Source: Negativicutes bacterium (GTDB lineage Bacteria; Bacillota_C; Negativicutes; Sporomusales_B; JARLHX01). From it: DNA of 64,000 nucleotides. The DNA lies in NCBI GenBank assembly GCA_031292015.1, contig JARLHY010000008.1, forward strand, positions 1 through 64,000, given 5' to 3'. The notes beneath the pieces are model-generated. The model ran no database searches, had not been told where the DNA came from, and was given only the letters and a program-made list of their open reading frames with translations. This document shows positions 42,283-51,535 of this stretch, piece by piece. Made by a program: the position numbers and the translations under genes. Numbering within the stretch: the stretch's first letter is position 1; the number at the start of each line of letters is the position of its first letter.

Positions 42283-42314
42283 AAAGGCTGGCCTCAAAGC
42301 AAGGCCAGCCTTTT
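42283..42314 (-). terminator. terminator after the LysR gene
   Basis: AAAGGCTGGCCT pairs with AGGCCAGCCTTT. Confidence 0.8.
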
Positions 42315-42337
42315 ATGGAGGAAATATCGTTTTATTG

Positions 42338-43264
42338 TTAAGGAAATACCGCCTTGGTCCAAAAATCCTGGCTGATGGCTGTTTCGGTGAACTGGGATTT
42401 GGCAAAGGCGATCCATTTTTGCGTGGCTTGGGACTGGTAAGCGTGCTGGCGCCAGATCAGAGCCAGATGCCAGTAAATCTGGGGCGAGTCAAGCGGTATG
42501 ACTTTGACATTGCTGTTTTTGAGTTCCTGGCAGACTCTCTTGGGCAGCAGGGCAATGCCGAGTCCGTCGGCAACGATTCTGGCCATGAAATCCCACTGCG
42601 AGGTTTCGCAGACGATGTCAGGATCAAATCCGGCCAGATTGCAGGCGTTGACGATCATTTGATACAGTCCGAAGTCCTGGCGGTAGAGGATAAAAGATTC
42701 GTCCTTCAGGTCGGAGAACTTGGCTGCTGTCCGGCCGGCGAGACGGTGCTGCGAGTCGACGACCAGCATGATCGGGTTTTTGGCAAACTCATAGGCCTCG
42801 AAGGTATCGGGCTTGATCGGCAATACCGCCACACCGACGTCGAGGCTGCCGTCTTCAACTCCGTCTTCCACCTTCTTGGAACCTACTTCAAAGAGTTTGA
42901 TTTTGATGTTGGGATACTGCTGGTGAAACAGGCCGATAATCCGGGGGAAAAACATTTCGCCGACCATCGGGGGAATGCCGATACGGAGAACGCCTTTTTG
43001 CAACAGGGTGACTTCATCCAGTTCGGTGTGGATGTCCTGAAAGGTCTGAACCAGTTTTTGGACCTGATTTTGGACGATGGTGCCATAGTCGGTCAGCTGG
43101 ACATGCCGGGAAGAACGGTCGAATAAAATAACGCCGAGTTCGTCTTCGAGCATCCGGATCATCTTGCTGATGGCCGGCTGGGACACATGCAGAGTCTTGG
43201 CCGCACCGGTGAAACTTTTCTGTTTTGCGACTTCCAGAAAATAGATGAGCTGATTGATTTCCAA
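42338..43264 (-). CDS. LysR-family transcriptional regulator
   Basis: About 308 residues. The N-terminal winged helix reads QLIYFLEVAKQKSFTGAAKTL, HVSQPAISKMIRMLEDELG. The C-terminal effector domain (about 90-295) contains GVLRIGIPPMVGEMFFPRI. A TTG at 43264 with GGGAGAAG upstream is the likely start; the frame is open to 43294. The gene is divergent from a 50-residue frame and lies upstream of the FAH gene in the same direction, so either could be its target. The ligand is unknown. Confidence 0.88.
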   Translation of the reverse strand: MEINQLIYFLEVAKQKSFTGAAKTLHVSQPAISKMIRMLEDELGVILFDRSSRHVQLTDYGTIVQNQVQKLVQTFQDIHTELDEVTLLQKGVLRIGIPPMVGEMFFPRIIGLFHQQYPNIKIKLFEVGSKKVEDGVEDGSLDVGVAVLPIKPDTFEAYEFAKNPIMLVVDSQHRLAGRTAAKFSDLKDESFILYRQDFGLYQMIVNACNLAGFDPDIVCETSQWDFMARIVADGLGIALLPKRVCQELKNSNVKVIPLDSPQIYWHLALIWRQHAYQSQATQKWIAFAKSQFTETAISQDFWTKAVFP

Positions 43265-43412
43265 ACGATTCTTCTCCCGCCTGATCCATAACAAGGGATT
43301 ATTGATTCTATTCTATCTATATATTTTACTTACATTGTGAAGGAAAGTACAATAGTTTTAAAAGATGTCGACAAAAATTGGCATTTTGCAAGGAAGAGGG
43401 AGGAAGTCGAAG

Positions 43413-43565
43413 ATGTCTACAACCGTACTGACAGCACCTGCCGCAAAGTCGGCCGCTATTTCGATAAATGAGAAAAAAACGGAACAAAAAGGCAAGATTG
43501 CGGCCACCATTTTCAAGGATATCACTAGGGATCCCCAGTTCTGGAAGCAGGCTACCCTGTCCTAA
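43413..43565 (+). CDS. 50-residue frame, possibly a truncated gene
   Basis: A strong GGGAGG site precedes ATG 43413. The peptide opens MSTTVLTAPAAKSAAISINE and ends DITRDPQFWKQATLS, then stops. The last part resembles the entry to the first membrane helix of a transporter (the loop before FWK of MATE or related carriers), so the gene may have been cut there. Downstream DNA is a structured non-coding element. It is divergent from the LysR gene, where a regulated target would be expected. I do not recognise a family with confidence. Confidence 0.4.
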   Translation: MSTTVLTAPAAKSAAISINEKKTEQKGKIAATIFKDITRDPQFWKQATLS

Positions 43566-43673
43566 ACGGGAATCTCTTATCTAACATCGCGCGTACACCC
43601 CTTTATAGAACTCTGTGCATATATGCCCGGGGTTCCTTTTTTTCTGCCAGGACGTTGATAAGTTCCCATCTGC

Positions 43674-43820
43674 GTTGCACCCGTAAAGGGTAGGCCGTAT
43701 CTCTAGACGCTGAAGCGTAAGAGCTACGCACTTGGCCCTACGCCCCCATTGCTAGCGTACATCCCAGTACGCGCCGCTGCTGGGTTCGTAGGGCCGCCGC
43801 GCAGCTGGGGGCTTCTGAAC
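43674..43820. other. structured non-coding element
   Basis: GGCCCTACG (43734-43742) pairs with CGTAGGGCC (43787-43795) around GCGTAC/GTACGC. Further short inverted repeats flank it (GCGTAAGAGCTACGC before, GCCGCGCAGCTGGGGGC after). No reading frame is plausible. It may be a repeat insertion that truncated the preceding gene. Confidence 0.4.
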
Positions 43821-43841
43821 GCCCTGGAGTTTTTTCTCAAT

Positions 43842-43885
43842 GCAAAGACGGACCTGCAGGCTTTATGCCGCAGGTCCGTCTTTGC
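43842..43885. terminator. bidirectional terminator before the nitroreductase gene
   Basis: GCAAAGACGGACCTGC pairs exactly with GCAGGTCCGTCTTTGC. Confidence 0.75.
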
Positions 43886-43902
43886 GTGATTACACAGAAA
43901 GG

Positions 43903-44520
43903 CTACACTTCCTGGACAATTTCGCCGTAGCCCAGGCGTTTGCGCCGGGGGAACAGCTTCTTGGCGGGGTCGAGATAGCCCAGACCGATCAGCATGACGG
44001 CTTCTTCGTCGGCTTTCAGGGAGAATTCGGCTTTGATCCCGGCGAAGTCAATGCCGGACATGGGGTGGGAATCTACATCGTAGTACTTGGCGGCATACAT
44101 GATGGACATCGCCAGCAGCCCGGCGTTGCTTTCGGCAAATTTGACGCGGCGTTCATCGCTGGTGCCGTACAAGGACTTGGCAAACGACTGGAGCCCTTTT
44201 AGCCTGGCGTCATCCTGCAGCATCGCCGCCAGTTCCTCCCAGGCCGGATTTTCCGCAGCGAAGGCGGATCGGTCGCCGATGATGATGAGGGTGACAGGGG
44301 CTTCGAGGATTTTGTCCTGGTTGTTGGCCTGCCGGAAGAGGCGCTGTTTGGCTTCCGGCGATTTGACGGCAACGATTCGCCAGGGCTGGAGATTAAAGGC
44401 CGAAGGTGCCAGCACCGCGAGATTGATGATGGCTTCGAGAGTCGCCTGGGGAAGCTCGCGTTTTGGGTCAAAGAAGTTCACTGCCCGCCGCTCGGTTACG
44501 ATCTGTTTTCCGTCAATCAT
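43903..44520 (-). CDS. nitroreductase family flavoprotein
   Basis: About 205 residues of the FMN-dependent nitroreductase fold. The N-terminal FMN-phosphate motif is ERRAVNFFDP near 10-20, LAVLAPSAFNLQPWRIVAV near 35-53 is the typical SxxNxQPW region, and LIGLGYLDPAKKLFPRRKR near 180-195 closes the site. It would reduce nitro or quinone compounds with NAD(P)H. GAGGTG supports ATG 44520. It converges on the structured element and has a terminator. Confidence 0.88.
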   Translation of the reverse strand: MIDGKQIVTERRAVNFFDPKRELPQATLEAIINLAVLAPSAFNLQPWRIVAVKSPEAKQRLFRQANNQDKILEAPVTLIIIGDRSAFAAENPAWEELAAMLQDDARLKGLQSFAKSLYGTSDERRVKFAESNAGLLAMSIMYAAKYYDVDSHPMSGIDFAGIKAEFSLKADEEAVMLIGLGYLDPAKKLFPRRKRLGYGEIVQEV

Positions 44521-44724
44521 CTTTTTCACCTCAGTCATGTTATTCCAGACCTACTGAATAATTCATTTATAGCAAACGCCGACCAAAATAGCAACCTCTT
44601 TCAGCGGTTGCCGCCCAAAGAGATTGGTTAGAGGAGTCGGGTGAATTAGCGAGAATAATTTATAAAAAAGGCCGGACCCGAACATGGTGTTTCACCTGGT
44701 CATGACCGGTAGGAGGTTAACGAT

Positions 44725-45507
44725 ATGAAAGTGGCGTTAGTGCAGATGACGGTGACAGCAGGAGACGTGGAGGGCAACCGGCGGCGGGGCGTGGAACTGG
44801 TCCGTGAGGCGGCGAAGCAGGCCGAGGTTGTGGTATTGCCGGAAATATGGACCACCGGCTATTCGCTGGGGAAGGTGGCGGAGTGGGCTGAAACGGAGAG
44901 TGGGCCCACTGTTTCAGCGATGGCGGCAATTGCCCGCTCGGCCAATGTAACGGTTATAACCGGCTCGATTCCCCACCAGCGGGAGGGACAAATCTTCAAC
45001 AGCGCATTTGTTATCAACGGGGCCGGGGAATTGGTGACCGACTATCAGAAGCTTCATCTGTGCAGTATTTTTAAAGAAAACCGTTTTTTCGCCCCAGGGA
45101 TGCATCGTCCGGTGTTCAGCATCGGCGGGGTTACGGCAGCCGTAGCTATCTGCTATGACCTCCGGTTCCCGGAATTGTTCCGGGCGCTGGCCATCGACGG
45201 GGCAAAGGTGATCTTCGTACCGGCGGAGTGGCCGGCGGTGAGAGGAAATACCTGGCGGGTGCTAAACCAGGCGCGGGCCATCGAGAATCAGGTTTTCATC
45301 TGCGCCGTAAACTGTGTCGGCGCGCACCGGGGCGAGCCGTTCTACGGGCATTCGATGGTGGTGGCGCCTGACGGCGAGGTCATCGCCGAAGGGGCGGGTG
45401 ACCAGGAAGATATCGTTTATTGTGAGCTTGATTTGGCGTTGCTGGACAAAGTCCGGGCCGCCCTGACAGCCTGGGATGATCGCCGGCCGGATATGTACGG
45501 CTGCTAG
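44725..45507 (+). CDS. carbon-nitrogen hydrolase (nitrilase superfamily)
   Basis: A 260-residue amidase with the Glu-Lys-Cys triad: VLPEIWTTGY with Glu 40, DYQKLHLC with Lys near 109 and VAICYDLRFPELFR with Cys near 143. The form is that of omega-amidase, MtnU or deaminated-glutathione amidase enzymes. AGGAGGT precedes the ATG. The gene is alone, followed by a hairpin at 45533-45568. The substrate is a small amide, not identifiable from the sequence. Confidence 0.88.
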   Translation: MKVALVQMTVTAGDVEGNRRRGVELVREAAKQAEVVVLPEIWTTGYSLGKVAEWAETESGPTVSAMAAIARSANVTVITGSIPHQREGQIFNSAFVINGAGELVTDYQKLHLCSIFKENRFFAPGMHRPVFSIGGVTAAVAICYDLRFPELFRALAIDGAKVIFVPAEWPAVRGNTWRVLNQARAIENQVFICAVNCVGAHRGEPFYGHSMVVAPDGEVIAEGAGDQEDIVYCELDLALLDKVRAALTAWDDRRPDMYGC

Positions 45508-45532
45508 CCGGCCGATACCTTTGGTTTTTCTT

Positions 45533-45568
45533 CCCTCCGGCGGAGCTATTATCCCTATTGCCGGAGGG
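45533..45568. repeat. 9-base inverted repeat
   Basis: CCCTCCGGC and GCCGGAGGG are separated by 18 bases. No T-run follows on the plus strand, so it is a poor terminator. Confidence 0.4.
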
Positions 45569-45664
45569 TACGGCAGTGAATTAGTCAGCAAGGAGCAGGA
45601 GGATTTTGTTGCCGCAGCCAGGTAAGATAGTGATGACAGACATCAGGTACAGTGGAGGGATTGC

Positions 45665-46318
45665 ATGAAAACGGTATTCGCACCAGGCTGCGCGCTCATG
45701 ATCTACAAACCGGACCTTGGCAGAAAGATACTGGCGTTTCTGGACAAGGAACCAGGCGGCGTCAACGAGCATCTGACCTGCTGCCGGCACGAACCCGGCC
45801 TTGCGGCGGGAACCCGGATCATAAACGTCTGCGCCGGCTGCGACCGGCGGTACAGGCAGCTTTACGAAGGCATCACCACCGTATCGCTGTGGGAGGTTCT
45901 GGCCGAAAGCGGGACGTTCCCCTTTCCCGACTATCAGGCAAAGGAAATGACGGTGCTTGACGCCTGTCCCACCCGGGATCAGGAAAGAATACACACCGCG
46001 GTGAGGGCGCTGCTCGCCAGGATGAACATAAAGGTTGTGGAGCCGGAGAAGACCCGGATCCAGGGCGGCTGCTGCGGCGACAGCTTTTACGGAACGATGC
46101 CGGCGGAGCAGGTGAAGGAGAAGATGAGGAGCCGGGCTGGCGAGATGCCGGTGGAAGATGTGGTGGTATACTGCGTGTCCTGCTGCAAGGCGATGCACAT
46201 CGGCGGCAAGAAGCCCCGCTATCTGGTGGATCTTCTGCTGGGGGAAGAGACCGGCGCAGGCACCTTCGAGCCTGACGAATGGCACGCTGAGCTGGATCGT
46301 TTCATCGACGGGCACTGA
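45665..46318 (+). CDS. cysteine-rich (CCG-type) iron-sulfur protein
   Basis: 217 residues with clustered cysteines: LTCCRHEP near 38, NVCAGCDRRY near 56, QGGCCGDSFYG near 136 and YCVSCCKAM near 170. The CCG-type motifs recall the cysteine-rich domain of HdrB, GlpC and lactate-utilisation proteins, which bind a non-cubane 4Fe-4S cluster. It would transfer electrons or bind thiols. No flavin or second subunit is adjacent. A plain GGAGGG lies before the ATG. Confidence 0.65.
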   Translation: MKTVFAPGCALMIYKPDLGRKILAFLDKEPGGVNEHLTCCRHEPGLAAGTRIINVCAGCDRRYRQLYEGITTVSLWEVLAESGTFPFPDYQAKEMTVLDACPTRDQERIHTAVRALLARMNIKVVEPEKTRIQGGCCGDSFYGTMPAEQVKEKMRSRAGEMPVEDVVVYCVSCCKAMHIGGKKPRYLVDLLLGEETGAGTFEPDEWHAELDRFIDGH

Positions 46319-46327
46319 GCGGAAAAC

Positions 46328-46364
46328 AAAAAGCAGCCTCAACATTAAAGTTGAGGCTGCTTTT
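46328..46364. terminator. bidirectional terminator
   Basis: AAAGCAGCCTCAAC pairs with GTTGAGGCTGCTTTT between converging genes. Confidence 0.9.
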
Positions 46365-46375
46365 AAGTTGCCGGC

Positions 46376-47365
46376 TCAGGCTTCGCAGGGGAAGACAAGG
46401 CCCCAGTCGGAACGGGCCTTGTCCATCAGGCCCATGATGGCGAGGGTGTTCTGATGGGTCATGACGGCGCTTTCCAGCCGTCCGGCCCGCAGGCAGCTTT
46501 CCGCTTCCCTGATCTGGTACTCAAAGCCGTTTTCCTCGAAGGGCGATTCGACGGTGGTGGTGGTTCCGTCGTCGAGAATGATGCTGTAGTCCTGCAGTGC
46601 CGAGAAGGTCGGCAGGACGATATGACCTTTGGTGCCGTAGATGACGGCCTGCTGCTCGACCACCGATCCGATGGCGGTAATCAGGTGGGCGGTTACGCCG
46701 TTTTCGTATTCCAGCATGATGCTGTCGAATCTGTCGGTGCCGTATTCGCCGATGATCGCGCTGGAATGCATTTTACGGGGGCTGTAACCCAGCAGCATGG
46801 CAGCAACGCCCAGGGCATAAACACCGATGTCCAGCAGTGCTCCGCCGGCCAGGTCGGGGGCGAATTTGCGCACATAGCGGGCGCCGGCCGGGGCAAAACC
46901 GTACTGGGCCCGAAAGTGGGTTATGTCGCCGATCGCGCCTTCGGCCAAGGTTTTGCCAAGCATCTGATAGGCGGGAAGAAATTTTGTCCAGAAGGCTTCC
47001 ATCAGAAACAGGCGCTTTGCCCCGGCAAGCCGGATCAGGCTGTCAGCCTGGGCGGCGTTGACGGTGAAGGATTTCTCGCACAGGACATTTTTGTTGTTCT
47101 CCAGACACTGTTTGGCGTTTTGATAGTGGAACGAGTGGGGTGTGGCGACATAGACAATATCGATCTCCGGGTCGCGGACAAGATCGTCGTAGCTGCCGTA
47201 GGCCCGGGGGACCTTGTATTCTTCGGCGAACCGGCCGGCGGTTTCCTGATTGCGGGAAGCCACTGCCAGCAGATTGCCGCAGTCGGGAAGATGGGCAAGG
47301 GTGGTGGCGAATTTCTTGGCGATGGTACCTGTGGAAAGAATGCCCCAATTCAGTTTAGCATGCAT
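46376..47365 (-). CDS. Gfo/Idh/MocA family oxidoreductase
   Basis: A 329-residue NAD(P)-dependent oxidoreductase. The N-terminal Rossmann region reads WGILSTGTIAKKF with VASRN and VYVATPHSFHYQNAK; the catalytic lysine lies in LCEKSFTVN near 97, and GGALLDIGVYALGVA near 175 holds the substrate-site aspartate. The size is that of trans-dihydrodiol or xylose/glucose-fructose oxidoreductase relatives. The substrate cannot be told. The gene is alone. The 47366-47557 stretch holds only its probable promoter; I see no other feature. Confidence 0.88.
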   Translation of the reverse strand: MHAKLNWGILSTGTIAKKFATTLAHLPDCGNLLAVASRNQETAGRFAEEYKVPRAYGSYDDLVRDPEIDIVYVATPHSFHYQNAKQCLENNKNVLCEKSFTVNAAQADSLIRLAGAKRLFLMEAFWTKFLPAYQMLGKTLAEGAIGDITHFRAQYGFAPAGARYVRKFAPDLAGGALLDIGVYALGVAAMLLGYSPRKMHSSAIIGEYGTDRFDSIMLEYENGVTAHLITAIGSVVEQQAVIYGTKGHIVLPTFSALQDYSIILDDGTTTTVESPFEENGFEYQIREAESCLRAGRLESAVMTHQNTLAIMGLMDKARSDWGLVFPCEA

Positions 47366-47557
47366 GACAGACGCCTACCTTTCGCTATTGCTGTTCATTT
47401 TTAAGTTATTACAAATATCGCCGGCCGTCAACAGTCAACAGGCAGCGATCCGATATTTCCCCGGAGCGGGACGGCCGCCGGCAAGGGTACGTTTCGGGTG
47501 AAGGGATGGCACAGTCGTATGGCGAAAAAGTAGAGCTAAAAGACGCGGCGAAACGGG

Positions 47558-48022
47558 GTGCGGGTTTTGGCGGGTGATGCTGTCATCAGAAAAGGACTGC
47601 CGGGAGACATAGGGGGGCTGACCGAACTGCTCAGGGCGCTGTTTGAGATCGAGTCGGACTTTGTTGTTGACGCGGCCAAGCAGCGGCGAGGGCTGGAAAT
47701 GCTGCTCGGGGCAGACGGACAGCGCCGGGTGATGGTTGCCGAGGTGGACGGCAGAGTGGTCGGGATGTGCTCCGGGCAACTGCTGATCTCCACTGCCGAG
47801 GGCGGACTGAAAGCGATTGTCGAGGATTTGGTGCTGGCGGGAGACTGCCGTGGACGGGGAATCGGCCGACAATTGCTGCAGGCGGTGGAAACCTGGGCCA
47901 TGCAGCAGGGAGCCAAACGGCTGGATCTGCTGGCTGACCGGCGCAACGGCCCGGCCTTGCAGTTTTACGGCCGGGAGAATTGGCGGCGGACAGAGCTTGT
48001 TTGCCTGCAAAAAAAACCGTGA
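47558..48022 (+). CDS. GNAT family N-acetyltransferase
   Basis: A 154-residue GNAT protein. The acetyl-CoA loop is in GDCRGRGIGRQLLQAVE near 98-113, with VVGMCSGQLLIS before it and FYGRENWRRTELVCLQK at the end. It transfers an acetyl group to an amine; the substrate is unknown. GTG 47558 is the likely start; a clear ribosome site is lacking. The next gene has its own flagellar-type promoter. Confidence 0.82.
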   Translation: MRVLAGDAVIRKGLPGDIGGLTELLRALFEIESDFVVDAAKQRRGLEMLLGADGQRRVMVAEVDGRVVGMCSGQLLISTAEGGLKAIVEDLVLAGDCRGRGIGRQLLQAVETWAMQQGAKRLDLLADRRNGPALQFYGRENWRRTELVCLQKKP

Positions 48023-48053
48023 TTCACGATATGAAAAAAAATGATTTTGCGCT

Positions 48054-48080
48054 TAGGAATCGACCGATTTATTCCGATAT
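48054..48080 (+). promoter_or_regulatory. sigma-D (flagellar) promoter of the chemoreceptor
   Basis: TAGG, 15 bases, TCCGATAT against TAAA-N15-GCCGATAT. Spacing and the -10 box are very good. Confidence 0.7.
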
Positions 48081-48137
48081 AGACAGGTAGATGAGCTAGA
48101 TGTTTTTGATGGCGTCGAACAAGGAGGAGTATGTAAC

Positions 48138-50159
48138 GTGCAGAGCATCCGGGTAAAATTTTTGGTCATTTTGCTGCCCTTTTTTATTTTGTCTTTTGGA
48201 ATATTATCAGGTATCAGTTACTACCTGGCGCAGCAGTTCCTGGGGAAAAGTGTCAGCGAGACGGCTGTTTCTGTCGGCAATGACTATGCCGGCCGCATCA
48301 AATTCCGGGTTCTGGAAAATCTGATTCACCTTGAAGACCTGGCGAATGTGCCGGCCATCCGCGCCGCCACTGAACGGGAGCAGATGGTCCCGCTTATGGC
48401 GGATACTTTCAAGCGGGCCGAAGGCAAATTTACAACAATGAATTTCATCTGGCCGGACGGAAATTCGGTCCGGGCGGACGGGAGCAGCGTCAATCTTGCC
48501 AGCCGGGAATATTTCAAGAAGGTCGTGGAGACTAAAAAGTCGTATGTTTCCGATCCGGTAGCGAGCCTTTTGGATGGCAAGGTATCGGTTATTCTGGCTG
48601 TCCCGGTGCTGAATAACGGACAGTTGACGGGTGTGCTGACAGCGACCTATCCGGTGGAGCGGATGAACGAACTGGTTACAGGGGTCAAGTTCAAAGACAG
48701 CGGCTATGGCTTCGTCTGCGACGACGGCGGCCTAGTGGTTATGGACGCAGCCCGGCCGGAAGTTGTCGGCAAGCTCAATCTTGGCAAGAAGCAGACGAAT
48801 CCCGAACTGAAGCTGCCGGACGCCGAACTCGATGACCGGCTGATGAGCCTCATCAAAGCCGGAACGCAGCAGCAGGTGACCGGAAAGTACAGTTTCGGCG
48901 GAGTCGAGCGGCTGGGCATTTTTACGCCGATAGAGCTGCCGGGGGATCAGCGCTGGGTCATGGTGGTCACGGCGCCGGAGGCGGAAGCGACGCAGGAAGT
49001 ACATACGATGGCCCGAATCATGCTTATTGTGGCGCTGGCCTGCATTATCCTCGCCTGTGTATTCATCTTTATTTTCAGTAAACGCTTTGCCAAACCGATC
49101 GAGATCATTCGCGACGAGTGCGCGGTATTAACCCAGGGCGACCTGAGGGAGAGGACCATCCCGGTGAATTCCGAGGATGAAGTCGGCCAGCTGGCGAAAG
49201 GCTTCAAGGCCATGACCAAGAATCTGCGCAATCTTGTCCGGGGAGTACAAAACCAGTCCGAGCAGGTTGCGGCGTCCAGTGAAGAGTTGACGGCAAGTGC
49301 CCAGCAGGTGGCTGATTCGGCCAACCAGGTGGCAGGGTCGATTACGGAGATTGCCGAGGGAACGCAGCGACAGGCGCAAGCGGTAGCCAAGATAGCCGGC
49401 ATCGTGGATGAGATGTCGGAGCGGACGGAACGGATCGCCAAAGGTGCCAACGAAGTGTTCGGGATCGCCCAGGATACCGCCCAGGAGGCCAAGCAGGGCC
49501 AGTCGGCGCTGGAAAAGGCGGTGGGGCAGATGGACAACATCGGCAAGGGTTCGCTGGCGGTCCAGAAGACTATCGCGAATCTGGCCGAGAGTTCGCAGCA
49601 GATCAACGAGATCGTCAATCTGATCTCGACGATTGCCGGGCAGACCAACCTGCTGGCACTCAACGCCGCTATTGAAGCCGCGCGGGCCGGGGAACACGGC
49701 CGGGGTTTCGCCGTGGTCGCGGAAGAAGTGAGAAAACTGGCCGAACAGTCCAACCAGGCGGCGCAGCAGATTGCGGCGCTGATCCAGCAAAATCAGGTCA
49801 ACATGGATCAGGCCGTGGAGGCGACATCAGAGGGTACGGAAAGCGTCAAAAACGGCATTGATGTTGTCACTGCCTCCGGACAGACGTTCCAGAAAATCGC
49901 GGTCTCCGTCGTCCGGCTGTCGGAACAGATCAAGGAGATAACCGGCGCCATATCGCAAGTGGCGGCAGGAAGCCAAAACCTGGTTTCTTCGATCCGGGAA
50001 ATCGACGAGATCAGCCACAACAACGCCGGTGAGGCTCAGACGGTTTCTGCCGCGACCCAGCAGCAATCGGCGGCCATGCAGGAAATGGCTTCCTCCAGTC
50101 AGGAACTGGCCAAACTGGCCAACGATCTGCAGGCTGCGGTGGCCAGCTTTAAGGTTTAG
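48138..50159 (+). CDS. methyl-accepting chemotaxis protein with dCACHE sensor
   Basis: A 673-residue chemoreceptor. A membrane segment near 10-30 leads to a dCACHE sensor domain (about 35-290) with [21 protein letters not shown] second membrane segment lies near 295-317, then HAMP (about 318-370) and the signalling domain, whose hairpin tip reads [20 protein letters not shown] near 495-515 followed by [16 protein letters not shown]. Such receptors feed CheA and CheW. A GTG start fits GGAGGAG. The sigma-D promoter and the nearby FliD homologue both suggest motility. The ligand is unknown. Confidence 0.95.
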   Translation: MQSIRVKFLVILLPFFILSFGILSGISYYLAQQFLGKSVSETAVSVGNDYAGRIKFRVLENLIHLEDLANVPAIRAATEREQMVPLMADTFKRAEGKFTTMNFIWPDGNSVRADGSSVNLASREYFKKVVETKKSYVSDPVASLLDGKVSVILAVPVLNNGQLTGVLTATYPVERMNELVTGVKFKDSGYGFVCDDGGLVVMDAARPEVVGKLNLGKKQTNPELKLPDAELDDRLMSLIKAGTQQQVTGKYSFGGVERLGIFTPIELPGDQRWVMVVTAPEAEATQEVHTMARIMLIVALACIILACVFIFIFSKRFAKPIEIIRDECAVLTQGDLRERTIPVNSEDEVGQLAKGFKAMTKNLRNLVRGVQNQSEQVAASSEELTASAQQVADSANQVAGSITEIAEGTQRQAQAVAKIAGIVDEMSERTERIAKGANEVFGIAQDTAQEAKQGQSALEKAVGQMDNIGKGSLAVQKTIANLAESSQQINEIVNLISTIAGQTNLLALNAAIEAARAGEHGRGFAVVAEEVRKLAEQSNQAAQQIAALIQQNQVNMDQAVEATSEGTESVKNGIDVVTASGQTFQKIAVSVVRLSEQIKEITGAISQVAAGSQNLVSSIREIDEISHNNAGEAQTVSAATQQQSAAMQEMASSSQELAKLANDLQAAVASFKV

Positions 50160-50206
50160 CAACTATCGGCCGGTTTGACGAAGACCTCTGAATAGGTAGT
50201 GGTGAA

Positions 50207-50238
50207 GGCCTGTTCTGCCCGGGATGGGGGGACAGGCC
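50207..50238 (+). terminator. weak terminator-like hairpin
   Basis: GGCCTGT pairs with ACAGGCC; no real T-run. Confidence 0.35.
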
Positions 50239-50326
50239 CTCGGTTTGCAAGGGGAAAAAGAGGAATTCGCCGTCAGGATACGAAGTAATTAGTGTATTTT
50301 GATGTCTGTCGGCAGAAAGAGGGATT

Positions 50327-51322
50327 GTGGTGCAACTGCGGTTCTGTCCTTCCTGTGGAGGCAATTTGCCTCAGGTGAGTACGATAAAATATTGCCCGTA
50401 TTGCGGAGAGAATCTGGCCCGGCTGACTGTAGCCGAACCGGGGCCGGCGGAGTCTGCGGCAGCCCCTGCGGCAGACCCGGCAGGCAAGGACGGGGCGGAG
50501 GATAAAGGGAAGACTCTGGCCGACGTTGCTCTGACTTATGACCGATTCATCGCCGATTTGCGGTCACAGGGCCTGGATGAGGCCGAAGTCCGGCGACAGG
50601 CGGCCGGATTGTTCGCCGGCCTGAAAGGGCAGCTGCCTGTTCGTCCCGCTGTTTTCGCCGCCGGCCGAAGCACTGCCGGCGAAAAGCAGCCTGCTGTATT
50701 GCAGGCCGGGAATCACTACAGCGTAGTGCTGAAATCCAGTGGCGACAAGGAACGGTTGACAAGACGCCTGAGCGAGGTTCTTCGCCGCAGCTTGACTGCT
50801 ACCCGCATGGCGGTGGAGATGGTGCCAGGGATTATCATTTATAAGAGCAAGGAAAGCGATATTCAGGCAGCTCTTGCCATTTTAGAGGAGGAGCAGCTTC
50901 ATTACAGTGTGCTCAAAGGGGACTTCGCCACCGATGTTCCGGTGGAGAAGCTTGTGCCCGGCTTTTTCGCCCTGGCGGGCGAAGTACAGCAGCTGCTGCG
51001 GAATACTTCCCCGTCGCTGTGGCTGGGAGAACGGGTCTATGTGGTGGCGCCGAAGATCGAAGTGGAGGATGAGCCTGCTACGCTGGCGGTAACCGACCAG
51101 GCCCTGTATATTTTCAGAGGCTTCATGGCTGAACCGCGTCCGCAGTGGCGAATCATCCCCTATTCCCGCCTGGAGGAAGTGGTTCTGCACGGCGGACGGC
51201 GCGGAGGGCTGGAACTTGTCTACAAAGAATCTGTCCCGGACACCTGGCTGAACATCGCTGACGAGACAGTGCTTGACGAGGTATACGAACATATCCGGCT
51301 GGCGCTGGGGCAGGCCAGATAG
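50327..51322 (+). CDS. zinc-ribbon protein of unknown function
   Basis: A 331-residue protein. A zinc ribbon (CPSCGG and CPYCGE, residues about 7-30) is followed by a low-complexity Ala/Pro linker and a helical stretch. A middle domain near 125-205 has VVLKSSGDKERLTRRLSEVL and GIIIYKSKESDIQAALAIL, weakly like the C-terminal domain of ribosomal protein L7/L12. The C-terminal part (about 240-320) has a PH/GRAM-like pattern, LAVTDQALYIFRGF. No catalytic motif is seen. The start (GTG 50327 or 50330) is not secure. It lies alone between the chemoreceptor and an MFS gene. No function can be assigned. Confidence 0.7.
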   Translation: MVQLRFCPSCGGNLPQVSTIKYCPYCGENLARLTVAEPGPAESAAAPAADPAGKDGAEDKGKTLADVALTYDRFIADLRSQGLDEAEVRRQAAGLFAGLKGQLPVRPAVFAAGRSTAGEKQPAVLQAGNHYSVVLKSSGDKERLTRRLSEVLRRSLTATRMAVEMVPGIIIYKSKESDIQAALAILEEEQLHYSVLKGDFATDVPVEKLVPGFFALAGEVQQLLRNTSPSLWLGERVYVVAPKIEVEDEPATLAVTDQALYIFRGFMAEPRPQWRIIPYSRLEEVVLHGGRRGGLELVYKESVPDTWLNIADETVLDEVYEHIRLALGQAR

Positions 51323-51383
51323 CCGGAGGACCGGAAACCGCGGCAATTGCCGGCGTGACTGTAAATAGCTGTTTTTAAAAAGT

Positions 51384-51428
51384 AAAGTTCTGCCATGTTT
51401 TGGGAAACCGGCAGGACTTTTTTCTTTT
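51384..51428 (+). terminator. terminator after the zinc-ribbon gene
   Basis: AAAGTTCTGCC pairs with GGCAGGACTTT, followed by a T-run. Confidence 0.75.
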
Positions 51429-51535
51429 TGGGGGAATTCTTACTGAAAAGTTTAAAAATTGTTAGGTTGTGTCCTCTGTGAATGGAGCAATGTTTTCCTT
51501 AACGAGCGCGGCGGCAAAACAGGAGGTTGACCTCA

